The translations under genes were made by a program, and so were the position numbers. Shown here piece after piece: positions 31,833 through 43,127 of a stretch of DNA of 60,796 bases. Source of the DNA: a virus. The notes under the pieces are model-generated. The model was not told the DNA's origin. It did no database searches and saw only the letters and a list, made by a program, of their open reading frames with translations. Every line of letters starts with the position of its first letter. Within the stretch, counting starts at the first letter, position 1. Where the stretch lies: positions 1 through 60,796 of IMG/VR virus record IMGVR_UViG_3300030450_002344, one strand, 5' to 3'.

Positions 31833-34800
31833 TTAATCTCTATATCTTGCAAACCTTGGAGTATCACTTGGGTATGAGAAGGTAGGAGAGCGACCATATG
31901 GTGTGAAACTACCTCTACCTCCCAAACCGAGCATTTCCTTAGTTTGATAGATCAATTTTAATGCCTGTACCCACTGTTCAAATGAATAGTTTGTGCCTAC
32001 AGGGAACGTTCTAAACATAGCACGTAACATACGTTCATGGTTACGAGTTAACTTCTGGCTTGGGTTTGTAAAGAAGTTGGTAAGTGCATCTTCAAATGAA
32101 GCATCATGGAATACCATATTGATATGCTTAGATACTTCACTCCATTCAGGTAAGCCACCGACCCCAGAAGTTGTTGGTGCCGCTTGTCTACCACTCGCAG
32201 CAGGTTTAGACCATTTACGAGTAGGCAATGCTACCTTAGTAGGTGTTCTTTCATTTCTCTTACGTCCAGTAGCTATTCCTACTATAGCTGAAAGAGCATC
32301 AATATACTGGAAAGAAGCAATCTTAGCATCTTTATCTGCTACTCCACTTGCACCTGTTAGTCGTAGTAGAGTGGCTACTTCTCTAATGTTTGATAAGTCA
32401 CCATACATTCGACTAATCTGGGGGAACAGACTTTCCCACATATCTTTAATGTCTTCAATATCTGCAACACCGTTTCTTGCAAATGTTTCAAATATAAAAT
32501 CTCCGGGCATAAGGTTCTGTGTCTGCCTGTAATACCGTGAGGCGATAGATGCTTTAATATTTTGGGCCTCTTCAGAAAGTCTAGGGTGTTGTGCTAAATC
32601 ATACAACTGGTACTTTCTACCAATATTCCTCGCATCATCGCTTACTGAAGGGTAACCGCTTTGTGGTTTGCCTCTAATAGTTTGTGGTATACCTGTTACA
32701 TCATCAAATTCAGGTAAATCCATCTCTTCTTCAACAGCAGCTACAACACCTAGTGGCGTTTCTGATTTATCCCTCTCAGCATACATTCGTTTTAAGTGTT
32801 CTGCTTGTTCCCACTTACCAGCGTCTTCTAATTTTTTGATTGATAAAGCTTCTGCAATAATTTTATCTGCGTCCTGTTGAAAGTATTTAAGATATAATTT
32901 GTGTTCATCCAGAGTTGGATCAAGTTTGTTATAAATGTCATAAAGTGATACAAACTTCATAAGTTCTTTGACTTCTAAAGCTGCCTTAAACTCTTCAAGT
33001 GTTTCTGCGTCATAGATTCCAAGTTGCTGGTTTGGTGCCATAAAGTGATACTGTTCATCCCACGGAGCAGCTTGATCAAGGTCGGTTTGTAACCGTGTTA
33101 CCTTCTCATCCCATGCACCATTCTTCATGTCCATATATGTAATGTTCTTTACATCACCAAGTCTTTCTGTTATGTGTTTTACAAGGTCAGATTGTGTATA
33201 CTCATTACGTTCCATCCAAACTTTGCCATACTCGTTGGTCTCCAACCAGTCCATAACACCTTCAACTGTAGGTGGCTTCCACATATCTATAGTAGTTTGT
33301 ACTGAATTTGCCATAGAAGCTACATCTCTAAGCTCACCTTCGTAGATTCCGTTAATCTCTGTTTGTATCTCTCTCATAACAGATTCAATAGCTTTGTCTA
33401 CTATTTGTGGCATACTTGCCGATGAAGCTTCTACTATTTTGTATAGACGGAATTGCTCAGGATCTTTAGCTTCCATCGCAGTTTCCCACTCTTCTACTTC
33501 TTTAAGATATTGGCCCCAGTTGACAATGTTTGTTGTCCTACCATCCTTAGCCACCACAGAGAACTCATCTTTTCTAGCAGTAAATTCTTCTGAGAATAAT
33601 GTAGGAGCTGTCTTACGCTTGTCTTCTCGCATAAGTTCAACAAAGCTCTCAAGCTGCCATGCGTTAAACATGTCTACACTTATAAACCTTGGGTCGTATC
33701 TAACTCCAGTTTTTTCATACTTCCAGTCAGACATGTCTTGTAGAACTTGCTCAACATCTTCTCGTTTTATCTCACGGTACTCACCATCAACGAACAAGGT
33801 GTCCATCACTTCTTCAACTTTGTGTACTCCTGCCATAGGATCATCCGCAAACAATGTCATGAACCATTCATCTTTGATAAGTTTATCGCGTGTCAGTTGC
33901 CTCCATAGTTGCGTAGAACCGAATGAAGTTTTATCCATAATGTGATTCGGGTCAATAGGTACACCACCGACCTCTTCAGGAGATAGACCTACGTTTACAC
34001 CTGTTGTTTCAAATATACGTAACTTAGCTTCTTTAAGTTGTTCATTCTTTCGGTTGTTAACAGTCTCTAAATCTCTAAAGAAGGTCTCATCCATTGCAGG
34101 AGGATCTTGTATTTCAAGTCCAAACTCACTAAGGTTTGGTCTATCTTCACTTCTACCACTTGGTATTGAAGGACGTTCACCGGGAATTGCAGCTATACCT
34201 GCATCGTACTCGGCATTTATATCTTCGGCAACCTGATAGAACATACTCGAAGCTTGTGCACGGTTAATTGCGTTATGTTCAAACTTCTTATTATTCAACC
34301 AGTTTCTTGCCCAAGGTGTTCCCTCAAAGAACTCAGAGTACTTTTTACTCTTTTGTGCTTCAGTTAAAGACCTACTTCTTACAATATCATAGTAGTTATT
34401 CATAACATCCGCAGGATATACTTTTTTACCAGTGGAAGGATCTAAAGTATATTCACGTCCCGGTTTGAAAGAAAACCCTAATAGAAGAGAAGATGAATCT
34501 TGTATACCACGCCTAGAACCTGCCGCCCTTTCCATATCATTATGTACTTGGTTAAGAACAGACATGTCTACTTTCTTACCTGTAATAGGGTCAATAAGTT
34601 CTGCCTCTGGGTCTAGCTTATGTCCAAATATTTTTTGACCAGTATCCCCTATTGTGTGCAATAACGGAATATTTATCACGTTATTCTGTTTTTGACGACT
34701 CCATGCATCCCAAGCAAGAAGAAGCAAATACAACTTCTCATTTGTTTCAGGGTTCGGGTCAGGTGATTGTACCTGTACTTCTCTACCATTCTCATCAATT

Positions 34801-37800
34801 GTAACTGTGTAGTTATTCATTATAGCTGCGTGAGCTGCGTTCATATATGCATAATCAATTTCTCGAATATCTCTGTTTGTTCGGATAAGTTGCGTTGTAC
34901 TAAAAGCTCCCGTAAGACCTGCTGTTACACTCATCGCTGTATCTATAGGACGAGTAAATGAACCAATAGTCTTTTCAAGCTTATCAACGTTCTCACCATA
35001 TTGACCAGTAACAGTCATAGCGGTTGTAATAGCTGGATTAAGTGGTAGCTTAAGCATACCAGAGTACACTTCAGCCATCTTACCTAACCGACTAAAGTCA
35101 TCCATAGCATTTAATGGATCTTCACCAGCTCTAATTCTTCCTCTACCTGATGGGTAGTAATCAAACATGTCATTCCAGAAGAGTACTGCATCAACATTAA
35201 GAGATGCTCCATCTGAGTATTTTTCTGCTACAGAAACCCATCCGCCGGGATCTATGCCAAGCGACTTGGACAAACTAAAGAATGGTTGTAGTGCCTGACC
35301 AATTGGTATATCACGTTGCGCCCATTTTGAGGAACCTAAGTCTCTATTTACATCTCGTATAGATTGTAGGTACTGTGTAACCCTATTTAGTAGCTTTGGG
35401 TTATCCATGAGTGTCATAGCTGTCTTACCAGCTGTACGTGTTTGCCAAATATGCCACGGACCAAGCCACCTAATGAGGTAATCAAGATTACTTGTATTGC
35501 TGTAATCATGTAGAATCCAGTCAGCCTGTGCCTGTGCAAGTTTAGCAGAAGTTCTACGCAGTTGATTAGTCTGTACTTCTAACTCATCCATTAGCGTTCG
35601 TAGTTTGGTTACATCTTCTCTTGATATGACTCTAGCTGGACCATCATCAACAGGTGTGTATGGTTTAGTTCTATCTGCATATGCAGCAGCACGATCTCTT
35701 ATATCACTTACAGCCATACGCTGTTGTGCTCTAGCTTTTTCAAATACTTTCTGCTCTCTAACAAACAGATCAAGAATTTCGTCTCGTGATGTATTAGGTC
35801 GTCCATATATAGGCCAACCTTTATCCCACTGGTCCATCATATAGTTTGAAAGATTTTTAAGAGCACGTCTACGTACAGCTATTTCGTAAGCTAGATTATC
35901 TTTAGTTTTTCGCCTTCTGAACCATGCTATAAACCCTTTATAAACATCTGAGTCTTGATCTTTCAAGTCAGCAATCTCATCAAGAACCTCTTTTAGTTCT
36001 TTTTGTGCAAATTCAGGAGTCATTCTTCGGTTGGTTTGTAATCCTGCTGAACCTGACCATGATACTTGGAAACCTGTCCAGTTCTCAGTACCACGCGATT
36101 CTTGTCGATACTTCCAACCAATCTTCTCGTTATCTTTTTTCAGTCTATCTCGATATTCTGCAAGACGCTTAATACCAGCTTCAATTTCTGCCTCATTAGC
36201 ATCTTTTCTTACAAAAACTGCAAGACGGTTCATAGCCAGCTCACCACTTTGATTCCACGAATCGTCTGTAATAAGGGGAACATACCCATCAGGTGCTTGT
36301 TGCATAGGAACACGCCCATGAACACCTTGTGGTGGGAATTGATCTAGTACAGTACCGTCTGTTCTAGTCTGTGGGTCCATACCAAAGTTCATTGGGAGTA
36401 CTGCTTCATCTCCACTAAATTTTATATGCTTTCCTTCTACAGGATCTGGTAATGTCCATGTGTAATTAGGGTCACTCTTAGCTTTACTTATTGCACGTTG
36501 GGCCGGACCAAATGTACGAGAACGAGTAATATCCTCAGTCTGTCCTCTAGGAATTATCATACGCATAAGAGGTATGCTAAAAGTTCTCCCCTTTGCAGAC
36601 GGTCTTCCAAGAAGACTTTCTAATTGTAGTCTTTTTTCAGGATTAAAGGCATTTTCACGAACATCTTCAAAGTTATTACGACGGGGCATCCCTCGGTAAT
36701 TAATATCTTTACCAAGATCAAACTCTCGTGTCTTATGCATTGGGTCAATCGCTTCTATTTGATCTGCAAAATCATCAAGTAAGTCCGCGTCTAACTCTGT
36801 GTCAAGATATAAACCACTCCAAGCTCTTGCCTCTGCTTCTTTATACTTGCTTAAATTATCTATGAAAGCACCAAGACTATCACTTACAGGTTCTCTTCCG
36901 GGTAGGAAAGGAACTTGATCGAAGGCTTCTGTTGTTCCTCCTGCTGTGTAATCATCATCGAGTTTTCTTTGCCACTTCCGTAAAAAGCCCAATACAGGAA
37001 CTTTTTCTAATAAGATACGATCAAATGCATGTTGACCTTGATCATGCCAAACATCCATACCAGCTTCATCTGCACGACTTATCCCATGCTTACGTCGTAA
37101 GTCTGTTGATTTTGGTTCTAATCCAAGTGCGCTACGAACTTCATTTAATCGATTAATACTATCCTCTATATAAGAATCTTTACCTTGTAGTCTTTTTTGT
37201 ATTGCATCAAGTAGTTTTTCTTTAGCTCTTCTAGCATCTTGTCTAGAATAAACAGATCTAGGACGTGTGTTTCCCCCTGCATTAGATAAGAACTGTTCTG
37301 TTAATACACGTATATCTTCGATGGCTTTTTTAGAAGATTCATTTAAGCTCTTTGCAAGCTCATCAATTTGATCTCTAGTATTTCTTTTAGCAAATGCTCT
37401 TTCTGTTACAGCATCTGCTAGTGTACCTAATTCCTCTCCAAGCTCATTTGCTTTTTCAATTAACTCTTTCTCACTAAGTGGTGGCCTCGTCGGATTCGGT
37501 TCTATTGTTACAAATTTACTCTTTGTTGCAGTACGTTTTGGTTGGAAGAATGTACCATCGTCAATACGTCGTTGTATCGCCATGTTTACATCAGCATTGC
37601 TAAAGGTCATTTTAGCATTTTTAGTAAAGTATTTATTACGGATAAATTGTGCATCTAGTAATTTAGTATCTGAACCGTTAAATAAAATATCCATCAGTGT
37701 TTCATCAATAAGTTTTTCTTTTACAATATCGTCAGCTGTTGCAAAATCTATGCCCTTAATACGGTCATCGAGACGTTCTTTTAGCTGCTTAGTAGGTATC

Positions 37801-40800
37801 GCACCGACGTTGACTTTTGACCCCTGACTTATACTCTCTGCTCGGAATTCTCCAAGAAGTTTTTCTGCGTTAAATGCAGCAAGTTCTATTGCATTTTCCT
37901 CAAAATCAGGATTAATAGCATTATCAATAAATCTTTGGCCCTCAAACGGTTCTCGTGCTTCATCAATTAGACTCTGTATCTCGTTGAATCCAAGCATCTC
38001 ATCGCCATTTTGTATTTGCTCAAACATACTTGCACGTTGTGTAGGGGGAACAAAGTTAAGCATCTCTTCTTCATCAACTGTTCCTAGTTCTCTTAGTCTC
38101 CTTACAAACTCAAAACGCTCACTTCTGTATGTTTCCTTATCTGTCATGATTGTGATAAGGTAATTCTTCTGCTCTTCCATAGCTCGAAGAGGCTTAATGA
38201 GTTCAAGCATAATTTCTTGTGTAGCATCATGGGCAGCTTTGATTGTCTCTTCACTAACAGGCCCAGTGCCGTTATGTAAGTAACCTTTTATTGCATCAAA
38301 CAATCCTTCTTGCTCTTGAGTTCCCCCAAAAAGAGTGAGAATATTTGTAAGTAAGTCATTAGTATCTGGATCTGTAACCCCAATTAGTGTATGATCTTCT
38401 CCAGCAGCTTTACGTGCCTTTCGTAGTACACTTGGATTTGTATCATATGTTACGTCAATACCTGCTTCCATTGCGTCTTCTCGAAGTTCACGAAGAATGT
38501 TGTCATACTCTTCTTTCAAAGTATTCCTAATAAGTTCTGCTGCCTGAAGATTTGGGTCAGTTATAACTTGTACAGTACCATCAGGTAGAACTTTTTCTAC
38601 TGCTCTATGATCAGGGGTATGGTATTTAACACCATCAAGTATTCTATTTATAAGGTCATCTACTTTTGCATCTTCTAGCGCATTAGCGTGAAAACCTAGT
38701 GAACGTATATATGTACGTGCGCTCTGTCTCATTTCTAAGAACGCTTCTCCTGTGTCCGTAACACCTTCTACAATATTAATAACATCATCTAAGTTTAGAG
38801 TTCCCGGTGATTGAACAGCTTCTACCATTGTTTTCCACAATGTGCCATCACCATCTTTAAGGATTTCTATTGATTCTGGACTAATTTGTCTAACTAAGTT
38901 TTCAATTTGATCTTCAGAAGATAATAATCTATACCATCTGTAAGAAGCCGAGTCAATGATGCGCATACGGTCTACAGATTCTGCATAACCTGAAAGCTGT
39001 CGTGCGTACACAAAAGGTAAACCACCACCAATAAGGGCAACACCACCACCCTTAGCTCTAGTAAGTAGTTTTTTCCAACCTTCTCTTTTTTGTACGTTTT
39101 CGTCGGCACCACCGAACATAATTTTCCATGATTTCATAACACCTCTTACGGGTGCAAGTGCTGCCACGTCTACATCAAGCGATGCTCTGGTATGTCCCTT
39201 TACGGCAAGATCCACATCTCCCCAAACACTCTGCCACTGCTTGTCTCGTGCTCTAAGCATATCTCCTCTAGCCATACCATCCATGAGCATTAAGGTTTTG
39301 TTTGTTACCCAGTTTCGCACAGCAAATGCAGGTCGCTCTAAGAATAATTTAGATGTCCAACTATTAATAGCATTTTGTAAGCCAAGTGCTTCACCTGCTT
39401 TTTCATCCAAACCATACCGCTTAAGCATTACATTTTGTGTTTCAAGTTTTACTTCTTCATTAAATCGTGACCACCACTCAGCTGGTGTAAGACCATCAGG
39501 GTCTATATCAGATGGATCGAGACCATTTTTGAGGGAAGGAACCTTATCTAAATCGATATCCTTTAGAATATCCAGTGCTTTACCAGTTTCAGCATGTAAC
39601 TGTGAGCTTATTTTTTTACTCTGTAGCATCATTAAATATGCCATAGGGTCATCTGCTTTACCGACTCTTTTTATTTCCTCAAGTAACTCTCTAACTATAT
39701 TTGCATGATCATGCGACAGAGTTTTTTGGAATCTCGGACCCCAAGCACCAAGCATGGAGCTAAGTTCGTTCATTGTTGTGTAAATATTAGACACCATTCG
39801 GTCTCGTGTAGCGCCCTCTGTTGTTGCACTAAATGCTTTATTTCGTAGCCAACGTGTAGCTTTGAACGCACTATATGTTGATCGCTCTGGCTCTTGTACA
39901 ACATGTTTCAAATCTTCGGGACCAAACTTATTTACTGCACGAAACTCATCAATATTCATTGAAGCAAGTTTTTCAGCTTTGCTCATTGCTTTAGTAATCT
40001 TAAAGAAATCTTTTATGCTGCCGCCAGTATCTATATATTGATCTGCGCGTAATATTGCTTTACCAATATCGTCATAGCCTTTAACTATAAGTTCATCAGT
40101 TGGAGAGTATCTTAGAGCGTCCTCTATTTCATCAGCTAATTTAGTTAATTGGTTAGCTTCATCACCAAACTCAGAGACCTTAGTTGGGAGGGAACCAGCG
40201 TCCACAGTAAGTTTCCCTCTTAAATTTTGTCCTACTCTACCAAGGAAAGTATCAGAAACTTCAACAAGTTCACCTACATCAACTTGTCTTTGTTCTTGTT
40301 TTCTAGTCAGTTGTTTGGGTTTAAAGATTTCTTGGGGACGGCGAAGGGGAATTTTATCGATTCTTCTACGCGCTTTAGGGTCTACGATAACTGCTTGATC
40401 AGCTCTGGTTACGTCACCCATTTGTGCTTTTGAACTAATAAAGTCTTGTTGTGTCTCAGGAGTAAATTTTGGATCCTTTTTAATAACTGGGACTACACCT
40501 AGTTCATCTATTGCTTCTGCCTGTAAATTATCCATAGCATGTGCTTTTTGGCGTAGTGCACTCACAATTGTCTCAGCACTTTTTCTATCAGTTAAATTAA
40601 TACGACCTGTTTCTACAACAGCACGGATAAGTCCGTTCTGAGTAGCACCAGAAACTCTTGACATTCGAGCACCTTTTACAGCCGCTGTGACACCTACTTG
40701 AGCACCTTTTGCTCCTATACCACCGAATACATCAAATAGGTTGAATGTACCGTAAGCAAAACCAGCCCGCATACGTTCACCCATCCCCATTGCTTCGGAA

Positions 40801-43109
40801 AGTGCTTCGTTCACGGAGTATATTCTATTTCCATTGTCGTCTTTTAAGTCGTATATAGAGATAAACTCAGCAGCATTAGCAAGGTACCACTGACCACCCT
40901 CGTCTAACTCATAAGACATAAGGCCACCAATAGCATCTTCTATCTCGTTCTTTTCATCTTCGCCAAGACCCATATAAATTCTTGTAAGATTCTTCCTGAT
41001 AGCACCACCTTCTCTAGAATCTTCACGTCTCATACTATTACGAATAGTAGAGTATGCAGTTAGTGGACTAACATTCTTTAACTCAGGAAATTCATCCATG
41101 TACGATTTATATGTGTACTTTCCAATATATTTGTCTTGAAATGCCTCACCAGTAAACTCGATTTGCTCCCAACTAGGTCCGAATTCGTTAGCTCCAGAAC
41201 CTTTAATGTTTGCTCTACTTAGTAAGTTCCTAGTGACTTCGTATGTTCCCCCTATTCCAAGCCAAATAGCGGCAAATGTTTTTTGTTCACCAACCGTCAA
41301 TCCTTTCATCAAATTTGTAAAAGGCTCTAGAGTAGGGTTATTCTTTGCAATTTCGTCCCAATCTTCAGCACTCTTCAAAGTTATACCAGAAAGTATTCCA
41401 AGGTCAGTTCTACCAGCTTGTTTATAGGGGTCATCTTCTAATGACCAGCCCGTTTCTGCGGAGGGGTCTATTAATACTTTTTCAGCAATACCATCTACGA
41501 CGTATTCATCAGCAGCAATAAGAGCACCCATGGCATCACCACCAATACCGAATGCTTTACTTAAACCCTTTTGGAACCAGTTACGTCTATCTACTGTCTG
41601 CAACCCTTGACTCAATAAGAACTCATTAGAGATGTTGTCTGTAATTGGAGCGCCGTCAAGAGGCAATGCCTCTGAGGGAGGCCATTCATCGCCAGCCCGG
41701 ATACGCTCATCACGTACTCTATTAATCCATTTAAGGAGATTTAATTCATCTTCTGCTTTCTCATCTGCAGCTTGTGCCGCCTTTGATAATGAACCAGATA
41801 ACCCTGTTTGTGCACCTTGAGTAATGGCTGCTCGTAAACTATTCTGTTGCGAAGTGGATAATCCTAAGTGTGTCCACATGTCTTCTACTTGAGTAGCTAT
41901 ACCACTCATACCTAGATTCGATGAGTACGGATTTATATCAGAAGGGGTTACCATAAGCGCACGTAAGAATGTATCTGCATCCAAGCCTCTAAGTGCGCCT
42001 ATACGCTTCATTGCTACTAAGTCAGACGGCTCGATAGAAAGTAAGTAAAAGTTCTCTTCTTTAGAACCAAAGTCTTGTAAAGAACTTAAAACATGTTTAC
42101 GTGCTTCAAGTAAATCATTTTCTTCTATTACTGCTTCGTTACCAAACTTACTAAATGCATCCGCAACAATGTTTAAAGTTTCAACACGATAAAAAGGTGT
42201 CTTTGAAAGACTTATATCTTCATCTGTAATATACCTAGAGAAAGCCGAACGTAGCGCCTCTATACTACCATCATTATTCAGCTGATCATCAAGTGCCTTA
42301 GCAAACCTAGGCTCTAAGTTTGACAGATCCTTTGGAATTTGAATAGGTTCTTTGGTTGTCGTAACAGCAGCTTTATCTTTAATTATTTTGTACTGTCTAT
42401 AAAATTGTTGGAGGTCTTTACCAGCTTTAGCATCATTAATAGTATAGTCAAGCATAGCAGAGAATATTTCTGCCTCACCTTCTTCACTACCCATTCGGCT
42501 TCTAACGAAGTAACGTGCTTCTGGATGGTCTATGCGCTCTACCTCAGCTGTAACTATTCCTAAGAACTGACTTTTTATATCTTCTCCTAGAAACTCATAA
42601 GCATTTTTAGCGAGTTCTTGTGCAACATCTTTTCCTGTGCGATTTTTGGTCTCATTCGCCCATTTTCTTCGAGCAACACCATCAGTGTATGCTTCTTTAG
42701 TACCTGTAATAATTCCTGTAAGATTTTCACCTACCTCAAAGTTGGATTCCTTTGTGTAGTAGTTAAAGTTAGAATCTACTTGCTTAAGTGCCTCGTCTAC
42801 CTCATTCGTAACGAAGGAATCAACACCATACTTATCATATCGAAGAGAAGTTCCTGTGTTTTCTTCAGGAAGTTCATGACTTGGAATAAGTGTTTCCGTT
42901 GTTAGACTATCTGTAGTTTCTACAAAATCTGGTTTAACACTTTCTGTAAGGGGGTCAGCAGTTGCTAACTGACTTTCAGCACCAAGTTCAGTTGTACTGC
43001 TAGTTGGACTAGTAGTACGTATCTTTTCCATCATCTTTTTAGATTGTTCTGGAGTGGCTTTACCAGAACCTAGTTCACCTAACCAACCGTCTATTTCTTC
43101 AATTGACAT
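31833..43109 (-). CDS. Giant virion protein, 3758 residues (candidate ejected polyprotein)
   Basis: The largest gene, about 18 percent of the genome and uninterrupted. It is mainly helical and acidic with an Arg/Lys-rich C-terminus. Segments near residues 785-810, 1255-1280 (RPAFAVRNWVTNKTLM), 1355-1375 (GVALIGGGLPFVYARQL) and 2540-2560 (LIRWLGPWHIWQTRTAG) are hydrophobic or Trp-rich islands recalling helical domains of large polyvalent and ejection proteins (LPD38-like). I see no N4-type RNA polymerase motifs, protease or lysozyme signature. Placed between portal and scaffold, it is probably packaged and delivered with DNA. Its exact activities are unknown. Confidence 0.7.
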   Translation of the reverse strand: MSIEEIDGWLGELGSGKATPEQSKKMMEKIRTTSPTSSTTELGAESQLATADPLTESVKPDFVETTDSLTTETLIPSHELPEENTGTSLRYDKYGVDSFVTNEVDEALKQVDSNFNYYTKESNFEVGENLTGIITGTKEAYTDGVARRKWANETKNRTGKDVAQELAKNAYEFLGEDIKSQFLGIVTAEVERIDHPEARYFVRSRMGSEEGEAEIFSAMLDYTINDAKAGKDLQQFYRQYKIIKDKAAVTTTKEPIQIPKDLSNLEPRFAKALDDQLNNDGSIEALRSAFSRYITDEDISLSKTPFYRVETLNIVADAFSKFGNEAVIEENDLLEARKHVLSSLQDFGSKEENFYLLSIEPSDLVAMKRIGALRGLDADTFLRALMVTPSDINPYSSNLGMSGIATQVEDMWTHLGLSTSQQNSLRAAITQGAQTGLSGSLSKAAQAADEKAEDELNLLKWINRVRDERIRAGDEWPPSEALPLDGAPITDNISNEFLLSQGLQTVDRRNWFQKGLSKAFGIGGDAMGALIAADEYVVDGIAEKVLIDPSAETGWSLEDDPYKQAGRTDLGILSGITLKSAEDWDEIAKNNPTLEPFTNLMKGLTVGEQKTFAAIWLGIGGTYEVTRNLLSRANIKGSGANEFGPSWEQIEFTGEAFQDKYIGKYTYKSYMDEFPELKNVSPLTAYSTIRNSMRREDSREGGAIRKNLTRIYMGLGEDEKNEIEDAIGGLMSYELDEGGQWYLANAAEFISIYDLKDDNGNRIYSVNEALSEAMGMGERMRAGFAYGTFNLFDVFGGIGAKGAQVGVTAAVKGARMSRVSGATQNGLIRAVVETGRINLTDRKSAETIVSALRQKAHAMDNLQAEAIDELGVVPVIKKDPKFTPETQQDFISSKAQMGDVTRADQAVIVDPKARRRIDKIPLRRPQEIFKPKQLTRKQEQRQVDVGELVEVSDTFLGRVGQNLRGKLTVDAGSLPTKVSEFGDEANQLTKLADEIEDALRYSPTDELIVKGYDDIGKAILRADQYIDTGGSIKDFFKITKAMSKAEKLASMNIDEFRAVNKFGPEDLKHVVQEPERSTYSAFKATRWLRNKAFSATTEGATRDRMVSNIYTTMNELSSMLGAWGPRFQKTLSHDHANIVRELLEEIKRVGKADDPMAYLMMLQSKKISSQLHAETGKALDILKDIDLDKVPSLKNGLDPSDIDPDGLTPAEWWSRFNEEVKLETQNVMLKRYGLDEKAGEALGLQNAINSWTSKLFLERPAFAVRNWVTNKTLMLMDGMARGDMLRARDKQWQSVWGDVDLAVKGHTRASLDVDVAALAPVRGVMKSWKIMFGGADENVQKREGWKKLLTRAKGGGVALIGGGLPFVYARQLSGYAESVDRMRIIDSASYRWYRLLSSEDQIENLVRQISPESIEILKDGDGTLWKTMVEAVQSPGTLNLDDVINIVEGVTDTGEAFLEMRQSARTYIRSLGFHANALEDAKVDDLINRILDGVKYHTPDHRAVEKVLPDGTVQVITDPNLQAAELIRNTLKEEYDNILRELREDAMEAGIDVTYDTNPSVLRKARKAAGEDHTLIGVTDPDTNDLLTNILTLFGGTQEQEGLFDAIKGYLHNGTGPVSEETIKAAHDATQEIMLELIKPLRAMEEQKNYLITIMTDKETYRSERFEFVRRLRELGTVDEEEMLNFVPPTQRASMFEQIQNGDEMLGFNEIQSLIDEAREPFEGQRFIDNAINPDFEENAIELAAFNAEKLLGEFRAESISQGSKVNVGAIPTKQLKERLDDRIKGIDFATADDIVKEKLIDETLMDILFNGSDTKLLDAQFIRNKYFTKNAKMTFSNADVNMAIQRRIDDGTFFQPKRTATKSKFVTIEPNPTRPPLSEKELIEKANELGEELGTLADAVTERAFAKRNTRDQIDELAKSLNESSKKAIEDIRVLTEQFLSNAGGNTRPRSVYSRQDARRAKEKLLDAIQKRLQGKDSYIEDSINRLNEVRSALGLEPKSTDLRRKHGISRADEAGMDVWHDQGQHAFDRILLEKVPVLGFLRKWQRKLDDDYTAGGTTEAFDQVPFLPGREPVSDSLGAFIDNLSKYKEAEARAWSGLYLDTELDADLLDDFADQIEAIDPMHKTREFDLGKDINYRGMPRRNNFEDVRENAFNPEKRLQLESLLGRPSAKGRTFSIPLMRMIIPRGQTEDITRSRTFGPAQRAISKAKSDPNYTWTLPDPVEGKHIKFSGDEAVLPMNFGMDPQTRTDGTVLDQFPPQGVHGRVPMQQAPDGYVPLITDDSWNQSGELAMNRLAVFVRKDANEAEIEAGIKRLAEYRDRLKKDNEKIGWKYRQESRGTENWTGFQVSWSGSAGLQTNRRMTPEFAQKELKEVLDEIADLKDQDSDVYKGFIAWFRRRKTKDNLAYEIAVRRRALKNLSNYMMDQWDKGWPIYGRPNTSRDEILDLFVREQKVFEKARAQQRMAVSDIRDRAAAYADRTKPYTPVDDGPARVISREDVTKLRTLMDELEVQTNQLRRTSAKLAQAQADWILHDYSNTSNLDYLIRWLGPWHIWQTRTAGKTAMTLMDNPKLLNRVTQYLQSIRDVNRDLGSSKWAQRDIPIGQALQPFFSLSKSLGIDPGGWVSVAEKYSDGASLNVDAVLFWNDMFDYYPSGRGRIRAGEDPLNAMDDFSRLGKMAEVYSGMLKLPLNPAITTAMTVTGQYGENVDKLEKTIGSFTRPIDTAMSVTAGLTGAFSTTQLIRTNRDIREIDYAYMNAAHAAIMNNYTVTIDENGREVQVQSPDPNPETNEKLYLLLLAWDAWSRQKQNNVINIPLLHTIGDTGQKIFGHKLDPEAELIDPITGKKVDMSVLNQVHNDMERAAGSRRGIQDSSSLLLGFSFKPGREYTLDPSTGKKVYPADVMNNYYDIVRSRSLTEAQKSKKYSEFFEGTPWARNWLNNKKFEHNAINRAQASSMFYQVAEDINAEYDAGIAAIPGERPSIPSGRSEDRPNLSEFGLEIQDPPAMDETFFRDLETVNNRKNEQLKEAKLRIFETTGVNVGLSPEEVGGVPIDPNHIMDKTSFGSTQLWRQLTRDKLIKDEWFMTLFADDPMAGVHKVEEVMDTLFVDGEYREIKREDVEQVLQDMSDWKYEKTGVRYDPRFISVDMFNAWQLESFVELMREDKRKTAPTLFSEEFTARKDEFSVVAKDGRTTNIVNWGQYLKEVEEWETAMEAKDPEQFRLYKIVEASSASMPQIVDKAIESVMREIQTEINGIYEGELRDVASMANSVQTTIDMWKPPTVEGVMDWLETNEYGKVWMERNEYTQSDLVKHITERLGDVKNITYMDMKNGAWDEKVTRLQTDLDQAAPWDEQYHFMAPNQQLGIYDAETLEEFKAALEVKELMKFVSLYDIYNKLDPTLDEHKLYLKYFQQDADKIIAEALSIKKLEDAGKWEQAEHLKRMYAERDKSETPLGVVAAVEEEMDLPEFDDVTGIPQTIRGKPQSGYPSVSDDARNIGRKYQLYDLAQHPRLSEEAQNIKASIASRYYRQTQNLMPGDFIFETFARNGVADIEDIKDMWESLFPQISRMYGDLSNIREVATLLRLTGASGVADKDAKIASFQYIDALSAIVGIATGRKRNERTPTKVALPTRKWSKPAASGRQAAPTTSGVGGLPEWSEVSKHINMVFHDASFEDALTNFFTNPSQKLTRNHERMLRAMFRTFPVGTNYSFEQWVQALKLIYQTKEMLGLGGRGSFTPYGRSPTFSYPSDTPRFARYRD

Positions 43110-43127
43110 TACAGTTTACCTGTTTCC

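Noticed and set aside
31993-42905. Many plus-strand ORFs opposite the giant gene (for example at 31993 and 39241)
   Set aside because: They are antisense shadows of one long, compositionally natural minus-strand frame. They lack ribosome binding sites and recognisable products.
31833-43109. N4-type virion RNA polymerase in the giant protein
   Set aside because: Size and position fit, but I could not find the catalytic motifs of T7/N4-type polymerases.
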